From the NCBI GenBank assembly GCA_944381935.1, contig CALWMN010000003.1:62001-126000 (forward strand): a stretch of 64,000 nucleotides of DNA, in the 5' to 3' direction. Made by a program: the position numbers and the translations under genes. Origin of the DNA: an uncultured Mediterraneibacter sp. Its GTDB lineage: Bacteria > Bacillota > Clostridia > Lachnospirales > Lachnospiraceae. The notes under the pieces were generated by a model. The model did not search any database. It worked only from the letters and a program-made list of their open reading frames with translations, and was not told where the DNA came from. Shown here in pieces: positions 18,074-26,036 of the stretch; position 1 is the stretch's first letter; each line of letters starts with the position of its first letter.

Positions 18074-18820
18074 ATGTTGCAGGTAAAGCATTTATCATAT
18101 GATGTTTTAGAAGAGGGAAAGCAGTCTGAGATCATACGCGACGTCAGCTTTACGGTAAATGACGGGGAGATGATGGTGATTACAGGACCCAACGGCGGCG
18201 GGAAATCGACCCTTGCCAAGCTTCTTATGGGGATCAACAAGCCGACGGAGGGCAGGATTCTGCTCGACGGTCAGGATATCACGGATTTTTCGATTGATGA
18301 GCGCGCAAAGGCAGGGATTGGATTTGCCTTCCAGCAGCCGCCGCGTTTTAAAGGGATGACGGTCAGGAGGCTTTTGTCACTGGCGGCGGGGAAGCCGCTT
18401 GACGAGAAGACGTGCTGCGGACTGCTAAGCAGCGTCGGATTGTGCGCGATGGAATATATTGACAGAGAGGCGGATGCCACGCTCTCGGGCGGCGAGATGA
18501 AGAGGATCGAGATCGCAACTGTCCTTGCCGGACGCCATGAACTCTGTGTGTTTGACGAGCCGGAGGCGGGAATTGACCTGTGGAGCTTTTCTATGCTGAT
18601 CAAGCGGTTTGAACAGATCCACAAGGAGAAGAAGGAGAGCCTGATCCTGATTTCCCACCAGGAGAGGATCATAAGGATGGCGGACAGGATCATGGTCATC
18701 ACTGACGGACAGGTGGAGTCCATAGGCGAGGCGGATGAGATCATGCCGTCCCTTTTCGGACAGGAACTGGATTCCTGTGAGTGCAGAAGGCAAAAGGGAG
18801 GTGAGCTCTATGGAGCTTAA
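18074..18820 (+). CDS. smsC: SmsC, ATPase of minimal SUF-like iron-sulfur system
   Basis: A 248-residue soluble ABC ATPase of the SufC type that drives iron-sulfur cluster assembly on its SufB-like partner. Walker A is GPNGGGKST (residues 36-44), the signature LSGGEMKRIEIA carries the methionine-lysine version typical of SufC, and Walker B is CVFDEPEAGID. It overlaps the next gene by 11 bases, so the two are translationally coupled. No SufS, SufU, SufD or SufA gene is adjacent. The two-gene arrangement matches the ancestral SMS system known from anaerobes. The alternative name sufC would also be acceptable. Confidence 0.88.
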   Translation: MLQVKHLSYDVLEEGKQSEIIRDVSFTVNDGEMMVITGPNGGGKSTLAKLLMGINKPTEGRILLDGQDITDFSIDERAKAGIGFAFQQPPRFKGMTVRRLLSLAAGKPLDEKTCCGLLSSVGLCAMEYIDREADATLSGGEMKRIEIATVLAGRHELCVFDEPEAGIDLWSFSMLIKRFEQIHKEKKESLILISHQERIIRMADRIMVITDGQVESIGEADEIMPSLFGQELDSCECRRQKGGELYGA

Positions 18821-19763
18821 AGAATCTGTGAAAACGGGGCAGATAGAACTGGATAAGGTGACAGAGGACGTGCTCAAAGTGATCGATTCCTATGGCTTTA
18901 AGCAGGAGGGGGCGTATAACCTGCGCCTGAATGGGATGGCAGTATGCCATGGCGACAGCCGCCATATCAATATTGTAAAGAAGGAGGACAAGCCGGGCAT
19001 TGACATCCATATCAGCGGCGATGCAAAGAACGAGCAGGTCCACATTCCGGTTGTCATGTCTGAAGAGGGCGTGGATATCGTCTACAATGACTTTTACATT
19101 GAGGACGGGGCAGACGTCACGATTATCGCGGGATGCGGCATACACGGGGAAGGATGCAGCGAGACAAGGCATGACGGAATCCATGCGTTTCATGTCGGGA
19201 AAAATGCGAATGTAAAATACGTAGAGAACCATTATGCAGAAGGAAACGGCACAGGCAAAAAGGTGCTCAACCCAGTGACCAAGATCTATGTTGGGGAAAA
19301 CTCCGTGTTCACTCTGGAGACGACGCAGATCAGAGGCGTTGATTCGACGGAGAGGGAGAATTATATTGAACTGGGCGAGAACGCGAAGCTGTTTGTGACA
19401 GAAAAGCTGATGACAGACGACGGTCAGACGGCTGTCTCCAATATGGACGTGGAATTAAATGGGGAGAACAGTTCTGCTAGGATTGTCTCACGCTCTGTGG
19501 GGAAAGGAACCTCCAAACAGGTTTTCCATCCGAAGGCAATCGGAAACAACAGCTGCCACGCCCATGTCCAGTGTGATTCCATTATAATGGACCAGGCGGA
19601 GATCAGCTCCATCCCGGAGATTGACGCCAGGCATGTGGATGCCCAGATCATTCATGAGGCGGCGATCGGAAGGATTAACGATGAGCAGCTCGTGAAGCTG
19701 AGGACATTCGGAATGACGGAAGAAGAGGCTGAGTCAGTCATCATAGAAAGCTTTTTGAAATAA
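18810..19763 (+). CDS. smsB: SmsB, SufB/D-like scaffold of the minimal system
   Basis: A 317-residue SufB/SufD-family beta-helix protein, the scaffold on which SmsC builds Fe-S clusters. It is much shorter than classical SufB (about 465 residues) and lacks its long N-terminal region, as expected for SmsB. Recognisable family parts are CGIHGEGCSETRHDGIHAFH, with possible metal-ligand cysteines, the YVENHYAEGNG stretch, and the C-terminal GRINDEQLVKLRTFGMTEEEAES helix pair that binds the ATPase. The start at 18810 overlaps smsC and is preceded by GGGAGGTGAG. With one B-type gene it would form a homodimer with two SmsC. Confidence 0.88.
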   Translation: MELKESVKTGQIELDKVTEDVLKVIDSYGFKQEGAYNLRLNGMAVCHGDSRHINIVKKEDKPGIDIHISGDAKNEQVHIPVVMSEEGVDIVYNDFYIEDGADVTIIAGCGIHGEGCSETRHDGIHAFHVGKNANVKYVENHYAEGNGTGKKVLNPVTKIYVGENSVFTLETTQIRGVDSTERENYIELGENAKLFVTEKLMTDDGQTAVSNMDVELNGENSSARIVSRSVGKGTSKQVFHPKAIGNNSCHAHVQCDSIIMDQAEISSIPEIDARHVDAQIIHEAAIGRINDEQLVKLRTFGMTEEEAESVIIESFLK

Positions 19764-19767
19764 GGAA

Positions 19768-19825
19768 AACCTCATGGGAAAACCGGGCTTTTGTGCAGGC
19801 TCCGGCTTCTCATGAGGCTTTTTTA
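19768..19825 (+). terminator. terminator after smsCB
   Basis: CCTCATG pairs with CATGAGG around an inner CCGG/CCGG stem and is followed by TTTTTTATTT on the plus strand. Confidence 0.7.
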
Positions 19826-20290
19826 TTTGCACACATCAATCCATCCTTTTGCCCGGGAATACTGTTCCAGTTCCCCGCAGGTCATTTCTACTGCCGAGTT
19901 CGAGCTTCCTGCCGCAGGGAACACCGTATCGAATCTCTTCATGGATATATCCAGGTAAACTACGGCAGAGTCTGGATTCCCAAACGGGCATACTCCTCCG
20001 ATGGCATGTCCGGTCATATTCTCTACGTCATCCGGGACGAGCATTTTTGCCTTCATTCCGAAAAAGTGTTTGAATTTACTGTTGTCAATTTTCATATCTC
20101 CTGCCGTTACAATCAGAATGGCGGCGTCTTTTTCTTTTGTGTAGAAAGAGAGCGTCTTGGCGATTCTTGCGGGTTCTGTCCCGACCGCCTGGGCTGCCAG
20201 CTCGACAGTCGCGCTGGAAACAGGAAATTCAAGTATTTCTTTGTTAATATTATTTGCCCTGAAATATTCTTTTACAATATCAACAGACAT
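19823..20290 (-). CDS. YbaK/EbsC family aminoacyl-tRNA deacylase
   Basis: A 155-residue single-domain protein of the YbaK/ProX editing family, which hydrolyses mischarged Cys- or Ala-tRNA(Pro). The full domain is present, with the conserved KTLSFYTKEKD segment, the GDMKIDNSKFK lysine region and the GHAIGGVCPFG loop that closes over the substrate. The length is that of stand-alone YbaK-like proteins. It is convergent with smsB and alone in its transcription unit. The exact tRNA specificity is not evident. Confidence 0.88.
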   Translation of the reverse strand: MSVDIVKEYFRANNINKEILEFPVSSATVELAAQAVGTEPARIAKTLSFYTKEKDAAILIVTAGDMKIDNSKFKHFFGMKAKMLVPDDVENMTGHAIGGVCPFGNPDSAVVYLDISMKRFDTVFPAAGSSNSAVEMTCGELEQYSRAKGWIDVCK

Positions 20291-20723
20291 CTTGATCCCT
20301 TCTTTCTTGTCAATCTATCGCATCGCCGGTATAAAAAATCCGACTCTGCCATTATAGCAATTTGAAGACAAAAAAACAATCTGTTTCAGATGATTTCGTA
20401 GCTTCACTGTCTTCCTTATCTGGCTGCCGCAAAGCCAGGCGTGTCAATAATATTGATTTTATCGGGATCTCGTGGTAACATAAGTTCCGGACAATTTAAT
20501 AATAAGTTTTCCCGGGCGGGGAGCGCCGTCCGGGTTTTAACTGTACACCAGAGCATTATACAGCTTATCGGAAATCTGAGGTTATTTCTGACGGAAACGT
20601 ACAAAAACAATATGCGAGGGAATCCGTGTTCCGGAGTGAGAGGATGCCAGTGAGCATCGACCGTCAGTGCAGCCGCATCCCGGTTGACGGATAGCGGGCG
20701 GCACGTGTACAGGAGGTTATGTG
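20291..20723 (+). other. gene-free leader region of the thiamine salvage operon
   Basis: No protein gene is supported here. The distal part (about 20600-20710) is GC-rich and can fold: GGATGC near 20642 pairs with GCATCC near 20684. The text shows no match to the TPP riboswitch core (no CTGAGA with ACCTGAT and GGATAAT). The GGGAATCCG...CCGGAG stretch faintly resembles a cobalamin-riboswitch core but lacks the rest. A structured leader controlling the operon is possible; its class is unknown. Confidence 0.3.
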
Positions 20724-21254
20724 ATGAAAAATGTCAACGTAAGAAAACTTGCCCTTGCGGGCATACTTGTTGCAGTGGGGATTGTCTGTTCCCCGTTGTC
20801 CATTCCCGTGGGAGCGTCAAAATGCGCTCCGATCCAGCATTTTATCAATATACTGGGCGGCGTGTTTTTGGGACCGGGGTATGCAGTCGGCATGGCGTTT
20901 GTTACGAGCCTTCTCAGAAACCTGATGGGAACGGGAACGCTTCTTGCATTTCCCGGTTCTATGTGCGGAGCATTTTTGTGCGGTATTTTATATAAGTACG
21001 GAAAGCACCTGCCGCTGGCTTATCTGGGAGAGCTGTTCGGAACATCTGTCATTGGCGGAATTTTAAGTTATCCGGTCGCTACGCTTATTATGGGAAGCGA
21101 GAGTGCCCTGTTTGGATTCGTATTTCCGTTTTTCGTGTCAAGCTGCGGCGGAACGATCATAGCGGCAGTGCTTGTAACAGCGATGAAAAGAGCAAAAATA
21201 TTCGACGCCTATCTGGGGAATTTAAGGATAATGCCAAAAGGAGAGGTGAAATAG
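20724..21254 (+). CDS. thiW: ThiW, thiazole ECF transporter S component
   Basis: A 176-residue membrane protein of the ThiW family, the substrate-binding S component of an energy-coupling-factor importer thought to take up hydroxyethylthiazole. The N-terminal LALAGILVAVGIVCSPLSIPVGASKCAPIQH is split by the helix break typical of this family, and five to six hydrophobic segments follow. The shared ECF ATPases and T component must be encoded elsewhere. AGGAGG lies 7 bases before ATG 20724 (an overlapping GTG precedes it). It leads the thiM-thiE-thiD operon, which fits thiazole salvage. Confidence 0.9.
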   Translation: MKNVNVRKLALAGILVAVGIVCSPLSIPVGASKCAPIQHFINILGGVFLGPGYAVGMAFVTSLLRNLMGTGTLLAFPGSMCGAFLCGILYKYGKHLPLAYLGELFGTSVIGGILSYPVATLIMGSESALFGFVFPFFVSSCGGTIIAAVLVTAMKRAKIFDAYLGNLRIMPKGEVK

Positions 21255-21255
21255 G

Positions 21256-22074
21256 ATGAAAGAATGTCTTGGCAATGTAAGAAACCGGGTGCCTCTGGTG
21301 CACAATATTACAAACTATGTGACAGTCAATGATGTGGCAAACGCTCTCCTTGCCTGCGGCGGGAGCCCGATCATGTCCGATGAGGCGGAGGATGTGGAGG
21401 ACATCACCTCGATCTGCGGCGGACTGAACATCAACATCGGGACGCTGCATAAGACCAGTATAGAAGGCATGTTCCGGGCCGGGAGAAAAGCAAACGAACT
21501 GGGGCACCCTGTTCTGCTTGACCCGGTAGGGGCGGGAGCCAGCGCCCTTCGGACGGACACAGCTCTTGAACTGATGAGAGAACTGAGGCTGACGGTGATC
21601 CGTGGAAATATATCCGAGATCAAGACTCTGGCGCTGGGAAGCGGGACGACCAAAGGCGTAGATGCGGATGTGGCAGATGCAGTCACGGAGGAGACGCTTG
21701 ACGACGCGGTGGCGTTTGTCAGAGAATTTGCGAAAAGTGCAGGATGCATCATTGCCGTCACAGGGGCAACAGACCTGGTGTCAGACGGTGAGCGCTGTTA
21801 TGTGATCCGAAACGGACGCCCCGAGATGGGGAAGATAACCGGGACGGGATGCCAGCTCTCGGGCATCATGACCGCATATGCTGCGGCGAATCCTGGCCGG
21901 CTGACAGAGGCCTGCGCTGCGGCAGTCTGTGTGATGGGACTGGCAGGAGAGATTGGCTGGAGCCGGATGCAGGAGGGCGATGGGAACGCCACTTACAGGA
22001 ACAGGATCATAGATGCCATCTATAATATGACGGGAGAGGAGCTTGAGAGAGGAGCAAGATATGAATTGCGATAG
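21256..22074 (+). CDS. thiM: hydroxyethylthiazole kinase ThiM
   Basis: A 272-residue ribokinase-like enzyme that phosphorylates 4-methyl-5-(2-hydroxyethyl)thiazole in thiamine salvage. Diagnostic regions are VPLVHNITNYVTVNDVAN at the N-terminus, LDPVGAGAS, and the anion-hole motif GTGCQLSG with the catalytic cysteine. The length is normal. It follows thiW by one base and overlaps thiE by 14 bases. Together they indicate use of imported thiazole rather than de novo synthesis, since no thiG, thiH or thiS gene is seen nearby. Confidence 0.96.
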   Translation: MKECLGNVRNRVPLVHNITNYVTVNDVANALLACGGSPIMSDEAEDVEDITSICGGLNINIGTLHKTSIEGMFRAGRKANELGHPVLLDPVGAGASALRTDTALELMRELRLTVIRGNISEIKTLALGSGTTKGVDADVADAVTEETLDDAVAFVREFAKSAGCIIAVTGATDLVSDGERCYVIRNGRPEMGKITGTGCQLSGIMTAYAAANPGRLTEACAAAVCVMGLAGEIGWSRMQEGDGNATYRNRIIDAIYNMTGEELERGARYELR

Positions 22075-22702
22075 AAACGATTTGCTGCTTTATGCTGTGA
22101 CAGACAGAAGCTGGCTTGACGGGCAGAGCCTTTCCAGCCAGGTTGAGAGCGCATTGAAGGGCGGGGCGACTTGCATCCAGCTTAGGGAAAAGGAGCTGGA
22201 TGAAGAGGCATTTCTTGCAGAAGCGATAGAAATCAGAAAATTGTGCAGAAAATATGAGGTGCCCTTTGTCGTCAATGATAATGTGGAGATTGCCCTGGAT
22301 GCCGGTGCGGACGGCGTCCATGTAGGGCAGGGCGATATGGAGGCGGCAGATGTGAGGAAAAGGCTCGGACCGGATAAGGTCATCGGGGTATCTGCCCAGA
22401 CTGTTGAGCAGGCGCTCAGGGCGCAGGAGCATGGCGCGGATTACCTCGGCGTCGGGGCTGTATTCCCCACAGGGTCAAAGGCAGACGCGGTGGAGGTGGG
22501 ACCGGATACGCTCCGTGCAATATGCCGGGCGGTTGATATCCCGGTCATTGCCATCGGAGGGATAGGCAGAGACAATGTGGCTGCCCTTAAGGGAAGCGGA
22601 ATATGCGGAGTCGCTGTGATCAGCGCGATATTCGCGCAGAAGGATATCCGGGCTGCAACGGCCGGCTTAAGAGAGAGCGTGGAGAAAATGCTGGAAGCAT
22701 AG
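22061..22702 (+). CDS. thiE: thiamine-phosphate synthase ThiE
   Basis: A 213-residue TIM-barrel enzyme joining thiazole phosphate with HMP pyrophosphate to give thiamine phosphate. Signature parts are LYAVTDRSWL, CIQLREKELDEEAF (substrate phosphate binding), VVNDNVEIALDAGADGVHVGQGD, and the phosphate loop VIAIGGIGRDN. ATG 22061 behind GAGAGGAGC is chosen; an upstream in-frame TTG lacks a site. It overlaps thiM by 14 bases, indicating translational coupling. Confidence 0.96.
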   Translation: MNCDRNDLLLYAVTDRSWLDGQSLSSQVESALKGGATCIQLREKELDEEAFLAEAIEIRKLCRKYEVPFVVNDNVEIALDAGADGVHVGQGDMEAADVRKRLGPDKVIGVSAQTVEQALRAQEHGADYLGVGAVFPTGSKADAVEVGPDTLRAICRAVDIPVIAIGGIGRDNVAALKGSGICGVAVISAIFAQKDIRAATAGLRESVEKMLEA

Positions 22703-22722
22703 AAGCATAAAGGTGAGGGGAT

Positions 22723-23391
22723 ATGATCAAAGGAGTTATATTTGACGTAGACGGTGTTCTTTTAAATTCCATGCCGGTGTGGGAAAACCTGGGGGAACTC
22801 TATCTGAGTAAGCTCGGGATCGAGGCGGAGAAAAACCTGAGCGAAATACTTTTCACAATGAGTATGGATGAGGCGGCACAGTATCTGATAGAACGCTATG
22901 GACTTAACAAGAGTGTCCAGGAGGTTACGGAAGGGGTCGCAAAGGAAGTGAGAGGGTTCTATTCCGAAAGAGTTCCCATCAAAGAAGGAGTGAGGGAGTA
23001 TCTCAATGAATTTCGGGAACGGAAGGTCCCTATGGTGATTGCGACTTCAGGCGACCGGGAAAATGCAGAGTCAGCGCTGAAAAGGCTGAAGGTGCTTCCC
23101 TTTTTTCAGGGAATCTTTACCTGCTCGGAAATAGGAAGCGGGAAGAACCAGCCTGACATTTATTTTGCGGCGGCGCTCCAGATGGATACAGATCCGGAGG
23201 AAACATGGGTATTTGAAGATGCATACCATGCGATCAGGACTGCAAAAGACGCAGGATTTAAGACTGTGGCTGTCTACGACAGGTCGAGCGACAAAGATCT
23301 TGCCCAGATATGGAATACAGCGGATATTTATCTGCCGGAATTTCGTGATTTTTCATTATTCTGGAAAAGAGCAGCACAGGGAAAGGAATGA
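22723..23391 (+). CDS. HAD-family phosphatase in the thi operon
   Basis: A 222-residue haloacid dehalogenase phosphatase of the beta-phosphoglucomutase/PGP type. Motif I is FDVDGVLLNS with nucleophile and acid/base aspartates, motif II is MVIATSGD, and motif IV is VFEDAYHAI. A helical cap lies at about residues 15-85. It sits between thiE and thiD, overlapping thiD by 4 bases (ATGA), so it is part of the thiamine operon. A phosphatase acting on thiamine phosphate or a damaged thiamine intermediate is plausible from context. That role is inference only. Confidence 0.8.
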   Translation: MIKGVIFDVDGVLLNSMPVWENLGELYLSKLGIEAEKNLSEILFTMSMDEAAQYLIERYGLNKSVQEVTEGVAKEVRGFYSERVPIKEGVREYLNEFRERKVPMVIATSGDRENAESALKRLKVLPFFQGIFTCSEIGSGKNQPDIYFAAALQMDTDPEETWVFEDAYHAIRTAKDAGFKTVAVYDRSSDKDLAQIWNTADIYLPEFRDFSLFWKRAAQGKE

Positions 23392-24206
23392 GAAGACAGA
23401 TGAGAACAGCATTGACGATTGCCGGGAGCGATTCCAGCGGAGGAGCCGGGATTCAGGCGGATATTAAAACCATGACTGCAAACGGGGTGTATGCCATGAG
23501 CGCTATCACTGCCCTTACTGCGCAGAACACAACCGGTGTTGCGGACATTATGGAGGTGACGCCGGACTTTCTGAAAGAACAGCTTGACTGCATTTTCACG
23601 GATATACGCCCCCATGCAGTGAAGATCGGGATGGTGTCCTCGGCGGGGCTGATTGCTGCCATTGCTGAAAAGCTGGCAGAATATCACGCGGAAAATATCG
23701 TGGTCGATCCTGTCATGGTGGCGACAAGCGGAGCAAAGCTGATCAGTGACGATGCGGTTGCCACGTTAAAGGAAGAACTGCTTCCCGCCGCCGATATCCT
23801 TACGCCGAATATTCCAGAAGCGGAGGTGCTCTCCGGTCTTACCATACAGACTCCTGAGGATATGGCAAAGGCGGCGGAGGCGATCAGCAGCCGGTATCAC
23901 TGCGCTGTCCTCGTAAAAGGCGGCCACCATTTAAACGATGCAAACGACCTTTTCTTCCGGGATGGAGACTGCCGGTGGTTTTACGGAAAACGGATCGATA
24001 ACCCGAATACACATGGCACAGGCTGCACGCTCTCAAGTGCGATCGCTTCCAATCTCGCAAAAGGGTTCTCGGCAGAGGAGGCTGTCAGGAGGGCAAAAGA
24101 CTATATATCGGGAGCCCTGGGGGCCATGTTGGATCTTGGGAAAGGAAGCGGCCCGATGGACCATACGTTTGATATAAAGAGCGAATTTATGCGGATGCAA
24201 CCGTAA
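23388..24206 (+). CDS. thiD: HMP/HMP-P kinase ThiD
   Basis: A 272-residue bifunctional kinase that phosphorylates hydroxymethylpyrimidine and its monophosphate. Diagnostic segments are TIAGSDSSGGAGIQADIKTM at the N-terminus, VVDPVMVATSGAKL, the TPNIPEAEVL helix, VLVKGGHH and the catalytic THGTGCTLSSAIA. The start overlaps the HAD gene stop as ATGA. It completes an operon that can make thiamine phosphate from imported thiazole and pyrimidine. Confidence 0.95.
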   Translation: MRRQMRTALTIAGSDSSGGAGIQADIKTMTANGVYAMSAITALTAQNTTGVADIMEVTPDFLKEQLDCIFTDIRPHAVKIGMVSSAGLIAAIAEKLAEYHAENIVVDPVMVATSGAKLISDDAVATLKEELLPAADILTPNIPEAEVLSGLTIQTPEDMAKAAEAISSRYHCAVLVKGGHHLNDANDLFFRDGDCRWFYGKRIDNPNTHGTGCTLSSAIASNLAKGFSAEEAVRRAKDYISGALGAMLDLGKGSGPMDHTFDIKSEFMRMQP

Positions 24207-24370
24207 GTTTACGTAATTTTCTTCAAATGTAACATCAAAGATGCTTGTGTTTGATCATGTTTTTCTTATAATCGGGGCGGGATGGATGAAGGAGAGAACG
24301 TTCATCCCCTGACCGGTCTGAAACACGACAGGATTTAACAGAAAATACAGGAGTGAAAAGCGATACGCAG

Positions 24371-24406
24371 GAGGGGAGCCGCACTGAGATAAGTGCAGCT
24401 CCCCTC
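24371..24406. terminator. hairpin between thiD and the aldehyde dehydrogenase gene
   Basis: GAGGGGAGCCGCACT (24371-24385) pairs with AGTGCAGCTCCCCTC (24392-24406) with one mismatch. There is no long T-run on either strand. It lies between convergent genes. The remaining bases 24207-24370 hold nothing I recognise. Confidence 0.55.
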
Positions 24407-24438
24407 CCCGGCTTTGCCGGATAATACGCGGATCAGGC

Positions 24439-25926
24439 TTATTTTACCGGGTAGAATCCGGTGGGAGCCTCACCGAGATTGATCATGATATTTTTCATCT
24501 GTGTATAGTGTTCCAGGATCACTTTGTGGGTTTCTCGTCCGATCCCGGAAGCCTTGTATCCGCCGAACGGGGCTCCTTCCGGTATGGAATTATATGTATT
24601 GACCCACATACGTCCGGTCTCAATGCCCCGTGCAACCCGGAGCGCCCTGTTGATGTCTCTTGTCCAGACAGCGCCTCCCAGCCCGTACTCACTTTCATTG
24701 GCAAGCCGGATCACTTCATCTTCTGTCCGGAATTTCAGAATACATGCCACCGGCCCGAAAATCTCTTCCTGTGCGACCCGCATATCATTGCTTACATTTC
24801 CGAGAAGAGTAGGACGGATAAAGCACCCATTTTCAAGACCGCCGTCTGTAATCTGATATCCGCCGCAGAGCAGCTTTGCGCCTTCTTCTTTTCCTATTTC
24901 TACATATTGCAGGATCTTCTTCATCTGCCCCTTATTGATCTGGGAGCCCATCTGTGTGTCCTCCTCCCAGGGCAGTCCGACCTTTACCTGATTGAAACGC
25001 TTTACTGCGTCTTCCACGAAACGGTCATAGATCTCTTCCTGTACGAATACGCGGGAGCCTGCACAGCACACCTGTCCCTGGTTGAAGAGAATCCCCATCT
25101 GAAGACCGTCCATTGCCATCTCCCAGTCGCAGTCCTCGAAGAAAATATTCGCAGATTTCCCGCCCAGCTCAAGGGTGGATGGAATCAGCCTTTCCGCCGC
25201 CGCAAGGGCAACGCTGCGCCCTACTTCTGTCGAGCCTGTGAACGCCAGTTTGCGGAATCCTTTGTGTTCAAGCATATATTGTCCGGATTTGGAGCCGGCG
25301 CCTGTGATGACATTGAAAACGCCTGCCGGGATCACATCCTGGATCAGCCTTGCCAGCTCCAGTACGCTCAGCGGCGTCGTGCTGGAAGTCTTAAAGACTG
25401 TGCAGCAGCCGCTTGCCAGTACGGGGGCGAGCTTCCATGCGGCCATGAGGAACGGGAAGTTCCAGGGCACGATCTGCCCGACAACACCGATCGGCTCGCG
25501 CAGGATCAGGCTGAGCGTGTCGCTTCCGAGTATCGTCGCGCTCCCTTCCTCAGCCATGATGCATCCGGCAAAGTAGCGGAAGTGCTGTGCCGACAGCGGG
25601 ATATCCACTGCCATAGTCTCCCGGATCGGTTTGCCGTTGTCAAGAGATTCTACCATTGCGAGAAACTCTGTGTTTTCATCAATGATGTCTGCAATTTTGT
25701 TCAGGATGGCTGCGCGCTCATTCACTGTCACATTTTTCCAGGAAGCAAAGGCATCCCAGGCTGCCGTTACAGCAGCGTCGACATCTTCCCTTGTAGCCTC
25801 GGCGCACTGCGCAAGAACCCGCCCGTCCGCCGGGCAGGTTGTTGTAAAAACAGCCCCGTCAGAAGCGTCCTGCCATTTGCCGCCGATGAATAACTGATAT
25901 CTGTCCTGAAGTTTCACGTCTTTCAT
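24439..25926 (-). CDS. NAD-dependent aldehyde dehydrogenase (betaine/acetaldehyde type)
   Basis: A 495-residue class 1/2 aldehyde dehydrogenase. The catalytic Cys lies in FNQGQVCCAGSR, the base Glu in LELGGKSANIF, and the NAD-binding region shows GQIVPWNFPF and FTGSTEVGR. A C-terminal TQMKNIMINLGEAPTGFYPVK closes the protein. The start at 25926 follows AAAGGAGG; an upstream start would add about 13 unrelated residues. The neighbouring AraC-type gene on the same strand upstream may regulate it. Substrate is not predictable: AldA, BetB and acetaldehyde enzymes all share these motifs. Confidence 0.9.
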   Translation of the reverse strand: MKDVKLQDRYQLFIGGKWQDASDGAVFTTTCPADGRVLAQCAEATREDVDAAVTAAWDAFASWKNVTVNERAAILNKIADIIDENTEFLAMVESLDNGKPIRETMAVDIPLSAQHFRYFAGCIMAEEGSATILGSDTLSLILREPIGVVGQIVPWNFPFLMAAWKLAPVLASGCCTVFKTSSTTPLSVLELARLIQDVIPAGVFNVITGAGSKSGQYMLEHKGFRKLAFTGSTEVGRSVALAAAERLIPSTLELGGKSANIFFEDCDWEMAMDGLQMGILFNQGQVCCAGSRVFVQEEIYDRFVEDAVKRFNQVKVGLPWEEDTQMGSQINKGQMKKILQYVEIGKEEGAKLLCGGYQITDGGLENGCFIRPTLLGNVSNDMRVAQEEIFGPVACILKFRTEDEVIRLANESEYGLGGAVWTRDINRALRVARGIETGRMWVNTYNSIPEGAPFGGYKASGIGRETHKVILEHYTQMKNIMINLGEAPTGFYPVK

Positions 25927-26036
25927 AAAAATCCTCCTTTCATCACCTGGTCTTGCATTTGCCATAAACAGATGCCCCGTGTGTTTATGATTTCATTATA
26001 AAATGAGTATGTAAAATGTCAATAAAAAATAAAATT

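Noticed and set aside
20416-20610. Minus-strand ORF ending KINIIDTPGFAAAR, resembling the G3 motif of TetM-like GTPases
   Set aside because: Only the short motif matches; there is no P-loop, start signal or flanking homology, and the region is a non-coding leader.
20600-20710. TPP riboswitch expected upstream of thiW
   Set aside because: The conserved CTGAGA, ACCTGAT and GGATAAT elements are not found.
24508-25893. 461-codon open frame antisense to the aldehyde dehydrogenase
   Set aside because: It is the shadow of a well-supported gene with all catalytic motifs on the other strand.
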